NCBI GenBank assembly: GCA_021399435.1
Contig: JAJTUP010000088.1
Span: 124,001 to 188,000 of the forward strand
DNA length: 64,000 nt
Reading direction: 5' to 3'
Source: Diaporthe sp. PMI_573
Lineage: Eukaryota > Ascomycota > Sordariomycetes > Diaporthales > Diaporthaceae
The notes beneath the pieces were generated by a model. That model had not been told where the DNA came from. It saw nothing but the letters and a program-made list of their open reading frames with translations, and did not search any database. The position numbers and the translations under genes are program-made. Numbering within the stretch: position 1 is the first letter of the stretch; every line of letters begins with the position of its first letter. Shown one piece after another: positions 9,597-19,612 of the stretch.

Positions 9597-11364
9597 GACG
9601 GTTTTCAATTCAATTTGATCAAGTGCTTTATGTTTATATACTTGTATAGATTATTCTGTGCTATATAGTCTGTTTCTATGCTTAGAATGCATGGAACTGC
9701 TTTCCGTCCAGAATTACCGAATTACATACAGTATTGTACGTTGTAGCGGGTTGAGGAAAAATACCCGGGACACATTAGAGAAGTACGGACAATGCTTCGC
9801 ATTTTTGCCACCTTTCTGTTCAGGTGAACCCCTCGGCCGCACAACGAGGCCGCCAGCTACAAGTGGCTAGTACATAGGTTGCCAAGGAACTTTAGCTTTT
9901 GTGGAAGTGACAACTTCATATGAAGAAAGTACTATGATGAGCTAAAAATACCTTCTCAAACATTATATTTGCTTCGATTTTTAAAGGACCGTATAGATTC
10001 ATTTACAAAAAAGTTCTGTCCATCCTTGTTTTGGCCTTTGCTACCGGAGATGTTCCTTTCCTGGTCAACGGTCCTAGAGATTGATGAAAGTCGGTTCTAG
10101 AAGCATCTGAACATCGTTGACAAGTAGAAACCAACGAAAGAACGTACTTTTGTTGATCATGTGAACAACTTTAAAGTATGCGGTCTGTGGTTCTCAACTA
10201 CCATTGTCCTTATGGAGTATCTCCGATTGCAACTTAGCTATACAGTACTCACAACGCAAGAGGTACAATACAGTACTGTGCCGTCCTGCATGACGAAACT
10301 TTACAGTACCTTATCTGACTGATCATGCCGCCTCATGTGCACGAATTGACGTTGAATACCTGTTCGCCGTCCAAATCATTACCACTGATACTACTTTTCG
10401 TCCTTTTCAGTTTCGCTCCATCTAGTTTTGAAAAGTTCACCTTGAACAGCCCATAGTCCTTCTACATTGAGGAAGCTACGAGCTATCTCCGCAGAAGTCG
10501 ACTGCGAGCGGATAAGGCTTTCTACACCTGATAGGCGTTGTCGATTCGGTCTTGGCGTTAGCTTCAATCGCAGCTCCTGTTGGTGGGGAGGCGGGGCAAA
10601 ATGGGCTGCCCAGGGTTACAACTGGGAGTCCTGGCCGATGACTCGGCCCCTTGGCATTGTGCTCATACGAAGTGCTTGCCCTGTCGGCAGCTGTCTCAAA
10701 ATGATCGGGCCCGAAACGGTGTGCGGCCCGAACGTTGTGGAGGATAGGAGATTCCAACCTTGCTCTTCATCACGGTAGCTAACACACTTCCTTCGCATCC
10801 CTTGTCCATCGTGATGACGAGTTTTCTCGCCTTTTCTCCCTCTCCCACTATGCCTACCCTCCAGATCTTCTCTGTTTACCCCGCGGTTTCCAAACTGGGG
10901 TTTCTTGTGTTCGCCCTCATTAAACCTTACATGTTTGGTCGTTTGGGGTTTAAGATAGGCTTCGACTGATCGATAGTTATGGTGCATAATCGCGGAAGAT
11001 ATTCTGACAGCGAACCCTCTTGGTATAATATTCTTTTCGGTTTAAAGATTGCATTACAAGTCTTTCAGGGATTTTTAAATGGGAAGTTAGGATTTTATCA
11101 CCGCGACTCATTCCTGAGTCCCAACTACCCAGCATTTGAGGCGATCTCTTTCATATATTAACTTGCCCCAGGTCTTCCGCAGTCACGAGGGAACCGCAGT
11201 CGAGTCGGCTGCATTAAAGCTTTCTGTGGATAGATAGAAATTCATCTCCCCCCCACCACTGTCTCACCTCCTCAACAACTGTTTCCAGTCCCCAGACAAT
11301 CGCTTCGTGCGCCCTCTTTCGCTACTCTTGCATCATCCACGGACGAGCTCTCACTGCAATCACG
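9597..11364. other. No confident gene; leader of the oxygenase gene at the right end
   Basis: About 1.8 kb of mostly AT-rich DNA with short open frames on both strands (for example 10987-10616 minus), none with a recognisable domain. The last 130 bp are CT-rich (ctcccccccaccactgtctc), consistent with a fungal promoter or 5' leader for the gene that starts at 11365. Confidence 0.5.
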
Positions 11365-12723
11365 ATGCCTCCCAAAAGGAAAGGAAAGGGCGGCAAGAAG
11401 CGAGCTAGCATCACCGTCGACCAGCCCACCGCCGACCTTTCCAAGGTGCTGACCGACTTCGTGTCGTCGGGGAGCAACTCGACCTTCACCTGCGGCGGCG
11501 CCATCACCCTGGCCGACATGGCCGCCGCTCGCTTGCCGGGCGGAAGCGCAGCCGCGGCGTCGCCGCCCCGCGTCGACGGAGACGGCCCGGCGGACAAGAA
11601 GCGCAAGGCGGCGGGCGGCAAGGCGGCCGCAGCCGAGCCAGAGGCCGCCATCACCGAGCAGGTCCCCGAGCCTCAGCCCGGCGCGGTCGTTATCCGCTGG
11701 GACCGCCCCGACGGCTCGCAGGCCAAGGTGGCGTTCCCCGTGGCTGACGGCGACGCGGACACGACGGCGGCGCTCGACGCCCTCGCGGGCGACTGCCTGC
11801 CGGCCGGCTTCGGGCACCGCGGCAAGAACGTGCTCGACGAGAGCGTGCGGCGGGCCGGCGCCATGGACTGCGCGCGCTTCTCGAGCAACCTGTGCCCGTA
11901 CGCGCTGGGCATCGTCGACCGCGTCACGCAGCTGCTGCTGCCCAACGTCGCGGGCGTGCTGCCTGCGTGCGCGCCGAGCGACGGCTTCGTCCGCGCCGAG
12001 CTGTACAAGCTGAACGTGAGTTCGAAGGAAAACCCGGGAACCCCCCGCCTTGTCCGTGTGTGATCGCTGACGCTTTTTTTTTCTCCGTCCAGATCTATGA
12101 GGGGCCCTCGGGCTTCTTCAAGAAACATATCGACACGCCGCGCGCCGAGACCCAGTTCGGCTCGCTGGTGCTGTGCCTGCCCAGCGCGCACGAGGGCGGG
12201 CGCCTGACGGTCCGGCACGGCGGGCTGGAGCCGGTCGCGCACGACTGGGACGGCGCCGCCTCCGCCGGCGACGTCCTGCAGTGGGCCGCCTTCTACAGCG
12301 ACTGCGAGCACGAGGTGAACGAGGTCGCGGCCGGCCGCCGCGTCACCGTCACCTACAACCTGTACTACGAGCGCCGCGTCCCGGCCGACCCGATGGCCGG
12401 GCTCGACAGCAAGCCGGCGCCCGTGGACGTCACCAGGCTGGCGCCGTACGCGACGATGCGTGACCTGCTCCAGAACCCGGAGTGGATGAAGGACGGTAGG
12501 TCAAAACCAACAACCACCACCACAACCACAACCAAGACTAGATAGCTTCTCGGGCCGGCTAGCCAGTATTCATTGCGTTTTGCTGACCATGTCGAGCGCA
12601 GGCCACACTCTGGGCATCTACTGCGCCCACGCGTACCCAACCACGATCTCGAAGGTGGTGGACCTCGAGGAAGTGGGCGAGTTGTGCTACTTCTGGTCGA
12701 CTTGGAAGGTCGGAGGTTCGTAA
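11365..12723 (+). CDS. 2OG-Fe(II) oxygenase-like protein (prolyl-4-hydroxylase fold), C-terminus altered
   Basis: Three exons: 11365-12015, 12093-12495 and 12602-12723 (391 aa). The introns (77 and 106 bp) have consensus ends. Residues 1-100 are Lys/Ala-rich and basic, probably nuclear and disordered. The catalytic double-stranded beta-helix lies around 205-330: the iron ligands are visible as His-x-Asp in KKHIDTPRAETQFGSLVLCL and the distal His in DCEHEVNEV, followed by Arg in AAGRRVTVTYNLYY, which should hold 2-oxoglutarate. Family members would hydroxylate a protein or small substrate; the substrate here is unknown. GC content and codon bias are much higher than in the surrounding DNA. After exon 2 the family normally continues with a longer C-terminal part; here only about 40 residues follow before a stop lying 35 bp from the phosphoketolase stop, so the 3' end may have been lost. 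Confidence 0.8.
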
Positions 12724-12758
12724 ATGTCGTCAGGGTCTGTTGCCATGTTAGCGACATC

Positions 12759-15559
12759 TCAACTTCTGGACTCCAGGGTGCAATCAAAGAAGGACATCTC
12801 CTCCCCACCTTCTCCGTTCTCCTCAATGAAAGATTTCACCTCTCGGAGCTTGTCGTCAACCTGCCGAAGAGTTTTGTCTAGGCTCTGTCTGATCTCGGGG
12901 TTAACCTCCGCCCCGCTCCTCAAGGCGCGACGAATGACGTCGAACCGGCTAAGCCCATTGACAAGCATCATGTCAAATGGCGTCGTCGTGCTTCCCTCCT
13001 CGCGGTATCCATTGACGCTCATGCGACTGAGCCCAGGCCGCCCGAAGACCAAGCCCTGCAGCTCGGCGGCGTACCCGTGGTATGAGAACGCCACGTGCCG
13101 GTCGGCAGTGAACATGTCCAGGAACTGCTGCCGACTGAGCGCGTGCGGGTGTCGTGACTCGGCGGCCAGGACCATTACGTCCGTGACGTTTACGACGCGG
13201 ACGCGTAGTGCCGGGGCGAGACTCCGTAGGAGCTCGGCCGCTTTGGCGACTTCGAAAGTCACCTCTGCGCCGATGCCGACGAGGACGACGTCTGGCTGCG
13301 TCTTGTGGTCGGGGAGGGGGGTCGAGGCGAAGGACCAGATGGAGGCTCCGACGCGGCAGTGCTCTGCGGCTTGTTCGGGGGTGAGGTACGCTGCTGTGGG
13401 CTGCTTCGATCCAATGACTAGGTTGACATAGTTTCTAGACCCGAGACAGTGGTGAATGGTGCTCAGGAAGCAGTTGGCATCCGGGGGGAGATATACCTGT
13501 GTCGTGTGTAGTGTTAGCGAAAACAAAAGAAGAAGAAGAAGAAGAAGATGCGGCGGAAAGACGAGATGCGGAGGAAAAGGGAAAAAGAAGGGAACGCACC
13601 CTCGCAGCTTCAGCTTTGAGATTCATTACCGCGCCGATAAAGGACGGATTCTGGTGGGAAAATCCATTATGCTCCTGACGGGCCCATGTGCTGGTCTCGA
13701 TATAGTTGATAGAAGCCAGGTCGCCGCGCCAATCGACATGCTGCGCAATCTTGTTGAACTTGGCGTACTGCACCATCATAGTGTGCACAATACCCAAAAA
13801 CGACTCATAGCTCGGGAACAGTGCGTGGCGCCCGGTGAGGGTGTACCCCTGCATGAACCCCTGGCAAGCGTGCTCCGACAGGATCTCGATGACCCTCCCG
13901 CCGCGAGCGCGAGCCTCGTCATCCCACTGAAAGTTGCGGCTGGTGTCTTGGAGAACGGCGCCCAGCTTATTGCTTTCCAGCTCGTCGGGAGAGAAGATGC
14001 GGAACGTTGAGGGGTTGAGCTCGATGACTCGCTTGAGGAAATCGGCCGCCACTTTCATCTCGCTCGCTTGTGTTCCTGGCTTGACTGCGTACGGTTTCCA
14101 GTCCGGGAGGTCAATGGGAGTCAGGGGGTCGTAGATGGCCTTGAGCTGGCCAATCTTCTTGCCGTCGTTTTGGGGAATCGCACGAAGAATGCTCTCGCTC
14201 GGCTTGCCCTCTCCGGTGATGAGCTTTTGGATGTTGTAATGCTTCAGCCAATGTTTCAGCTCCAGTAGGTGAGACTCGTCCAATTTGGCCTTGGCCAGCG
14301 GCACTTGATGCGATTTGAATGAGCCTTCCACGATCTGGCCATCTACCTTCTTGGGCCCTCCCCACCCCTTGGGCGTGCGCAATACGAGCATCGGCCAACG
14401 AGGCTTGATTATGGGGTTACCTGACCTCGCGGCTTTTTGAATCCGCTTGATCTCACTTAGTGCCCATTCCAGCGCATTCGAGAGCTGTTCGTCGATGCTG
14501 AGCAAATCGTCGACAATGCAGACTTGGTACCCGTATCCGGTGAAAAGGGAGACAATTTCCTTGTCGTCCATACAGCCGAAGATGGTGCGCTCGCTGATCT
14601 TGAAGCCGTTGACGTGGAGAATGGGAATCACAGCGCCCGACTCTGCCGGGTCGATATATTTGATAGCATGCCAGGCACTTTGTTATCGTAAGTAAAGAGA
14701 GCAAAGCCTCAATCGGACCGCCGGGTCAAGCTAGGAATATGAAATCACACAGGTGTACATACCCTGCTGTCGGGCCGCTCTCGGCCTCTCCGTCGCCGAT
14801 GATCGCAGTAACAATCAAATCTGGGCTGTCCATGACTGCGCCGTACGCCACGGCTAGAGCGTAGCCTAGCTCTCCTCCCTCATGGATGGAGCCAGGGCTT
14901 TCAGAATTGATGTGGCTGTGCTCGCATGAGGCGACACGGGCGAGTTAGCCTTGTGGTTTAGTTCCAAGGGGGAAGAGGGAGACAAAGAGAAAGGCACAGG
15001 GAATGCTATCGATACGGACCTTGGAAAGCCTCCTGGGAGGGAAAATTCGGAAATGAGGCGGCGGAGACCTTGTCTATCGAGATCGTATCGTCCGGGGTAG
15101 AACTTCTCGAGAGAACCTTCCAGCCAGAGTGAGGCGAGAGCCGCAGGAGCACCGTGACCAGGCCCAATGACGTAGATCATGTCCAGATTGTGGTTGCGAA
15201 TCAGTAGGTTGAGATGCGACCACACGAGAATAATCCCAGGACATGTCCCCCAATGGCCGAGCAGACGAGGCTTCACATGATCAAACGTCAATTCTGATTC
15301 CAGAAGCTCGTTGTCCCGCAGAAAGATCATGGCTGGAGGTCACTGCATTAACACAAGTAAATTTGCATAGCCAACACGCCAGGTGGTATCTCGTACCCGC
15401 AGCAATATAGCCCGCTGCATTCTGAAAGTCCTGTAAAGACTTGGCCACGTCCTCGTCGAGAGGTTTCCGCGGGAGCTTGAAAGCGAGATCCAACAAGTCA
15501 TCAGGGAGCTGAGACGGCAGTGCAGGAGGGTTTGGCTGCTTGATAATTTCGCTGGGCAT
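12759..15559 (-). CDS. Xylulose-5-phosphate/fructose-6-phosphate phosphoketolase
   Basis: Five exons on the minus strand: 15397-15559, 15020-15332, 14763-14915, 13600-14677 and 12759-13496, giving 814 aa, the normal length. All four introns (64, 104, 85 and 103 bp) have GT..AG ends, and every join restores the family reading. The N-terminal thiamine-diphosphate domain shows the [10 protein letters not shown] motif near residue 80, [20 protein letters not shown] across the exon 2/3 join, and [10 protein letters not shown] near 200. The middle has [20 protein letters not shown] and [15 protein letters not shown]; the C-terminal domain has [15 protein letters not shown]. The enzyme splits xylulose-5-phosphate (or fructose-6-phosphate) with phosphate into acetyl phosphate and a shorter sugar phosphate, in the cytosol, bypassing part of glycolysis. 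No lesion is visible. It is convergent with the oxygenase gene. Confidence 0.96.
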
Positions 15560-15880
15560 AATGGATGATGCACCTGGCGATTGGACGACCGTAGGGATGA
15601 ATGTTCCAGGTCTTTAATCCTCCGCCGCTCAGAAGGAGGAGTTGTTTAGACAGAAGTGGTAAGAATTAGGAAAATGGTGGTTAAGTTGCTGGACTTCGGG
15701 TCTTTGGTACTTGGGCGCGAAAATAGGGAGGAAGATGTTTGCTAATGAGTAATAACCTCTTATGGGAAAACAATATAGCTAAACTCGACTGTGCTTTGAC
15801 ATGGCGAACCAGTTTTAACCGTTCACGTGATGTAGAAACAGGGCGACTGGTCTATGACGTTGTACTGACGAAAATAACAA
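15560..15880. other. Upstream region of the phosphoketolase gene
   Basis: About 320 bp separate the phosphoketolase start codon from the transposon at 15881. The first 60-70 bp are consistent with a 5' leader. No clear TATA or operator motif is recognised. Confidence 0.4.
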
Positions 15881-16719
15881 GAATGCGGATATTCGCATCC
15901 AGAAAAACGGATGGTGCATCCACGATTTGCTGACTAAGCAGTGGCCCAGCAGCTACAGCCAATCAGAGCCCGCCATTTACCCCACACTAAACCTTACATC
16001 ACCACCCCGTAGTGCTTTTTGCAGCTATAACCACCAGTGCCCTACGCACCCTCCTCCACCACTAAACTTAACACCACCCACCCTCATCAACGAATCGCTA
16101 AATCGACTAATTACTCGTCGGGATCAATCAATTTAGCATCAGAAATACCCTCTAGTCGGTTAGATCTCGATTTTCTGGTGTTGCAGCGATAGCGTGGTTG
16201 CCTAATTACTCTGGGCTTAAGGCGCAGTAGCAGCAACAAGACCATTGCACATATAGACTAAATAAGCACAAAAACACCACAAATTTGCTCGATTTGGGCC
16301 CTAACGAGTGTGTAAATAGTTACATTGTAGCAGAAATGATGAGAATAGTTAATTATTGAAGATGCAGCGTTGAAATAGCGTTATGTATGGTGTAACGGGC
16401 TGGGCCCGTGTAAGGCCTCACCCACCATTTGGCCAACTCTGCAACCAACCTGCTGAGAGCTAGGAGCGTCCTTCAAATCGCTTACCTAAGCCCTGATCAG
16501 CTCTGATAGATGCTCAGGCCACGCTGGAGGACCCACTTGCAGATTTCTCTTCTTTTCTCTTTATCCTGTATCTACTCGTTATAGTCATCCAGCTAGTTGC
16601 AATTGATACTCGCTTGGACCGTTACATATGGCAAATTTGGTGTAGGGCCCTATAATTGCACTAGGGGTTGCAAATCGTGAATGCACCATCCGTTTTTCTG
16701 GATGCGAATATCCGCATTC
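15881..16719 (+). mobile_element. Complete non-autonomous DNA transposon, 839 bp, 50-bp inverted repeats
   Basis: The two ends, 15881-15930 and 16670-16719, are exact inverted repeats of 50 bp apart from one mismatch, beginning gaatgcggatattcgcatcc. They are flanked by the 8-bp direct repeat aataacaa (15873-15880 and 16720-16727), a target duplication. There is no intact gene. The first 300 bp after the left repeat resemble 18972-19260, including a decayed version of the start of the open frame at 19210 (its ATG is ATA here, and an in-frame TAG follows). The element thus looks like an internally deleted derivative of a larger element. An 8-bp duplication fits hAT or, less usually, MULE elements. 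Confidence 0.88.
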
Positions 16720-16727
16720 AATAACAA

Positions 16728-17140
16728 AGGTGTTGTTGTTCTGACCTAGTTTGTCCCTGTTTTATAGGACAATAGCAAAAAAAAAAAAAAAAAAAAAAAA
16801 ATTGAAAAGCTTCTATAATAAGCCTCTGTTGAAAAGCAAAAATGGATCTAGCCATGCCCGTTTAACTACCTACTGTAAGCAACGAAAGAGCCCAGGGTGT
16901 GTGATATTGTGTTTATAACTGTCTTAGATTGTGATGAAGTAATCGTATAGTATATGGGCGAACTGCATATGGCCCTGTACCAACGCTGATAGCTATGTAG
17001 CTAGACTAATTATTAACCCTGCGGCTGTGGATGAATAGCTTTCGAATCCCCCATCGCATTAAGTCGGAAAGAAATTACTCCGGGATATAGGTACCAGATC
17101 CAACGACTTGAAATCAAGTCCGGTACGCCCCAAAGTTGGT
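16728..17140. other. No gene; 25-bp poly(A) run
   Basis: Spacer between the transposon and the 3' end of the ComA-like gene. It contains an uninterrupted run of A at 16777-16801. No coding sequence is seen. Confidence 0.5.
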
Positions 17141-18273
17141 TCAACGGAAGGTCGTGATCTTCCCAAATGTGTCAGCCATGCCCCAGATACCCTCTCTGAG
17201 ACAGCTGAGCTGGATGATTTGAGAATGGTCGACGAAGAGGTTCACATTAGCCCCGAACTCCCGAATATACCAATTGAACACTTTCGGATCCGCCGCCTCG
17301 AACATGACCCTCTCCGACGGAAGCTCGCGCAGGATGTGCTGGATGACGTCGGTCCTCCACTGGGCCACATTCTCCGTGATGCCCTCGCTCTCGATCATGA
17401 TACGCTCGACCCCAGCGTCGATGAACCTCTTTCCCATGTTGGTGATCTTGCTGGGGTCCGAAGTCCCCAGGCTCGACAGCTCGGAAGCTTCCGTGTCGCC
17501 ACCGGCGCCGAACTGGATGCCACACTCGGGCTTGGCGATGAGCCCCTTGGAATGCACCTTGTCAACCAGACGCATCCAGTCGTCCTGGGGAAGGGAAAGA
17601 AAGCCAGTAGAGATCTCAATCACATCGAAGCCGAGGTCTTTGCATTTCTGAAGGTAGCGGTCCACGGCTGCTTGGGGGTCGGATTGCGTGAGCACATGCT
17701 CGATCCAACCACCCTGGATGCAAGGGGCGAAATCAGTACGAAGTGGGACGAGAGAGCTGAAAGATGACGACGAGGGAGGGACTCACCGTGGATACGTATG
17801 CCTCATTCTCATGTGTCAAGCCAATCAATTCGCGGAGTCTGCCCTCTGGGAAAAGAGAAAAGGAACCGCCGGCAAACTTGACACCGTCAACATGGTGGCC
17901 CATCCTAGTATAAACGGTTACTAACTTAACTTGACGCTGAAGCCCGGCGGAAGGGGGAGAGGATTGGATGCAGGCCGACTGCTCACGTTTCAAACACATC
18001 AGAGAGGTACCGCTTCCCCATGGTAGAATAGTAAGGCCCGCGGATCTCGGTCACGCCAACATTTCTAGGCTTCGGCGGCCGTTCGTTGTGACGAATGAAG
18101 CCGAAACCATTATTCTTATCTTCTAGGAGGATCTTGGGCTGGCTAGAAGATGATGCCAAACGACGAAAGTTTTGATGAGAGAATTTCCCGGCCTGGCCTT
18201 GTGGTCGGGCCTTTGTTGCCACGAGCTGTTGCAATGTTGAGCGTAGTTGCACTGATTTCAGGGGCAGGGCCAT
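17141..18273 (-). CDS. Phosphosulfolactate synthase-like protein (ComA/HSA32 family)
   Basis: Three exons on the minus strand: 17987-18273, 17787-17904 and 17141-17713 (325 aa). The introns (82 and 73 bp) have consensus ends and the joins keep the frame. An in-frame ATG 51 bp further up (18324) is possible; the downstream start is preferred because it opens a basic, Ser-rich segment (MALPLKSVQLRSTLQQLVAT) resembling a mitochondrial targeting peptide. The (beta/alpha)8 barrel follows: GHHVDGVKFAGGSFSL, LGFDVIEISTGFLSLP, KPECGIQFGAGGD, ERIMIESEGITENVAQWRTD and FEAADPKVFNWYIREFG, all characteristic of the family. Archaeal ComA adds sulfite to phosphoenolpyruvate; fungal and plant members have largely unknown functions (plant HSA32 affects heat tolerance). 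The gene is complete. Confidence 0.9.
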
Positions 18274-18971
18274 GTTGCGTAGGTACCTAGGTAAGTAACT
18301 CGTAAGGGTCGGATGACAGTACACTCTTCAAGGACTGAGAAAACATTGGAATGCCTGAACAAGTTGGCACGATGAAATTCTATGAGATTATCTCTATCGA
18401 CTTGACTTGCTTAATGTAGATTATGTATTTGTATTGTGCTTGCATGGCGATTTATTCTGGTGACCGAAAGATGATATCATCTGGCTGATGTCACCGCTGT
18501 GTCAGCTCCTACCTTACCTAACTGAGGAGGGGATGAAGCTGGAGGTGGGGGCCGCCCTATCACTGGTAATGCGACAGGCTACCTAGGTAGGTTGGGTTGG
18601 GGAGACGGATTGCCCATACAGCGAGTGAGTAGCTATCTAGGTAAGGTAGGTAGTTAATTTGCCAGGTGGCCTAGCTATCGGATAGGTAGGTAGTGACGTT
18701 AAAAAACATGTGATGATAAGAAAGTTTGACCTCCCGATTTCTAACTGTATTACTGCGAGCAAGCGCAAAAGGCCAAGAAGCCCAATGAAGAAGAATAATT
18801 TGAGATCTGTGGGTAATTCCTTAATCGCCTTTTCATTCCACTCATCATTCCATTCCCTGCCGAAACCAAAAGTTGTGGCACAAGGAATCGGATGGATGGT
18901 TGGATGGATGGATGCTACAAGAGCTGGTTCTAGCATCGGCCTAGAGAGTCTCTCTCCGCGTACCTTTTTCT
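18274..18971. other. ComA-like gene upstream region with clustered TAGGTA/TACCTA motifs
   Basis: The 420 bp immediately upstream of the ComA-like start carry at least five clusters of the hexamer TAGGTA or its complement, several as the palindrome CCTAGG (18281-18300, 18508-18525, 18579-18600, 18631-18660, 18676-18695). No gene is recognised. A tggatgga microsatellite lies at about 18890-18913. Confidence 0.5.
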
Positions 18972-19464
18972 GACTAAGCAGGGCTGCAGCCAATCAGAGC
19001 CTCCCATTTCACTACACGCCACCGGTCAACATGGTGCGTTTTGCAGCCTCAACCATGTGCTCTGCTAAACCTCCTCAACCCACCAACATTCAATCACCCA
19101 CCCACCATCAACCCTTCGTGATATCGATTAAATACTTCGTGGAATCGATCAATTGAGCACTAAAGACATACCCTAGCTATTTAGATATCGTTCCGGTGGT
19201 GTTGCGGCGATGGCGGATGTCCCTGACTACTCGGGACTTGAGGCGATGTGGCAGGCGGACTGTGCCAAATGGAACTCCAACATCACCGCCACAAATCATC
19301 GCCGCCCAGCACTTTCTAACCCTCCTCCCATTCTGAAACTCTTCAACGATGGTTACGACACCTATACGGACCTCAAGGCTGATTTAGACGAGGCGACGAG
19401 CAGTGCTGGATGGCTGACGGTGTCCCATAGTGCAAAGCCCAACAGAAAGATACAGTGTTGCTAA
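18972..19464 (+). mobile_element. Relic of a transposon 5' end with the start of a MULE-like (FAR1-type) open frame
   Basis: From ctgactaagcag onwards this stretch parallels 15931-16240 of the 839-bp element, showing that the two are related. An open frame at 19210-19464 starts MADVPDYSGLEAMW and continues GYDTYTDLKADLDEATSSAG, which resembles the opening of FAR1/MULE-type transposases, where a short helix-rich segment precedes a zinc-binding domain. Coding similarity fades at about 19440 and the frame ends a few codons later, so only the first 80 residues survive. The terminal inverted repeat of the sister element is not found here. The MULE assignment is tentative. Confidence 0.4.
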
Positions 19465-19483
19465 TAGTATGGCAATAAAGTAG

Positions 19484-19612
19484 TATATTGTAATATAACC
19501 CATATGATATGGACTTTCTCATATTGTGACAATATGATATGAAGAATTTGATATTGTGACAATATAATATGATGATGTCCATATTGGCAATATATTATTT
19601 ATATTGGGTTGT
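19484..19612. repeat. AT-rich imperfect palindrome with internal repeats
   Basis: The segment runs from aacccatatgatatggac to its approximate inverse gtccatat...atattgggtt, and inside it the unit atattgtgacaatat occurs twice about 35 bp apart. It could fold into a cruciform and resembles a small MITE, but no target duplication was confirmed. It lies just left of the hAT gene at 19915. Confidence 0.5.

Noticed and set aside
10616..10987. Minus-strand 123-codon open frame
   Set aside because: No domain, no start context and no codon bias; equally long frame on the other strand.
11272..12311. Long minus-strand open frames
   Set aside because: Antisense shadows of the GC-rich oxygenase exons; low-complexity Ala/Arg/Gly composition.
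17108..17767. 219-codon plus-strand open frame
   Set aside because: Exact antisense of the ComA-like exon 3.
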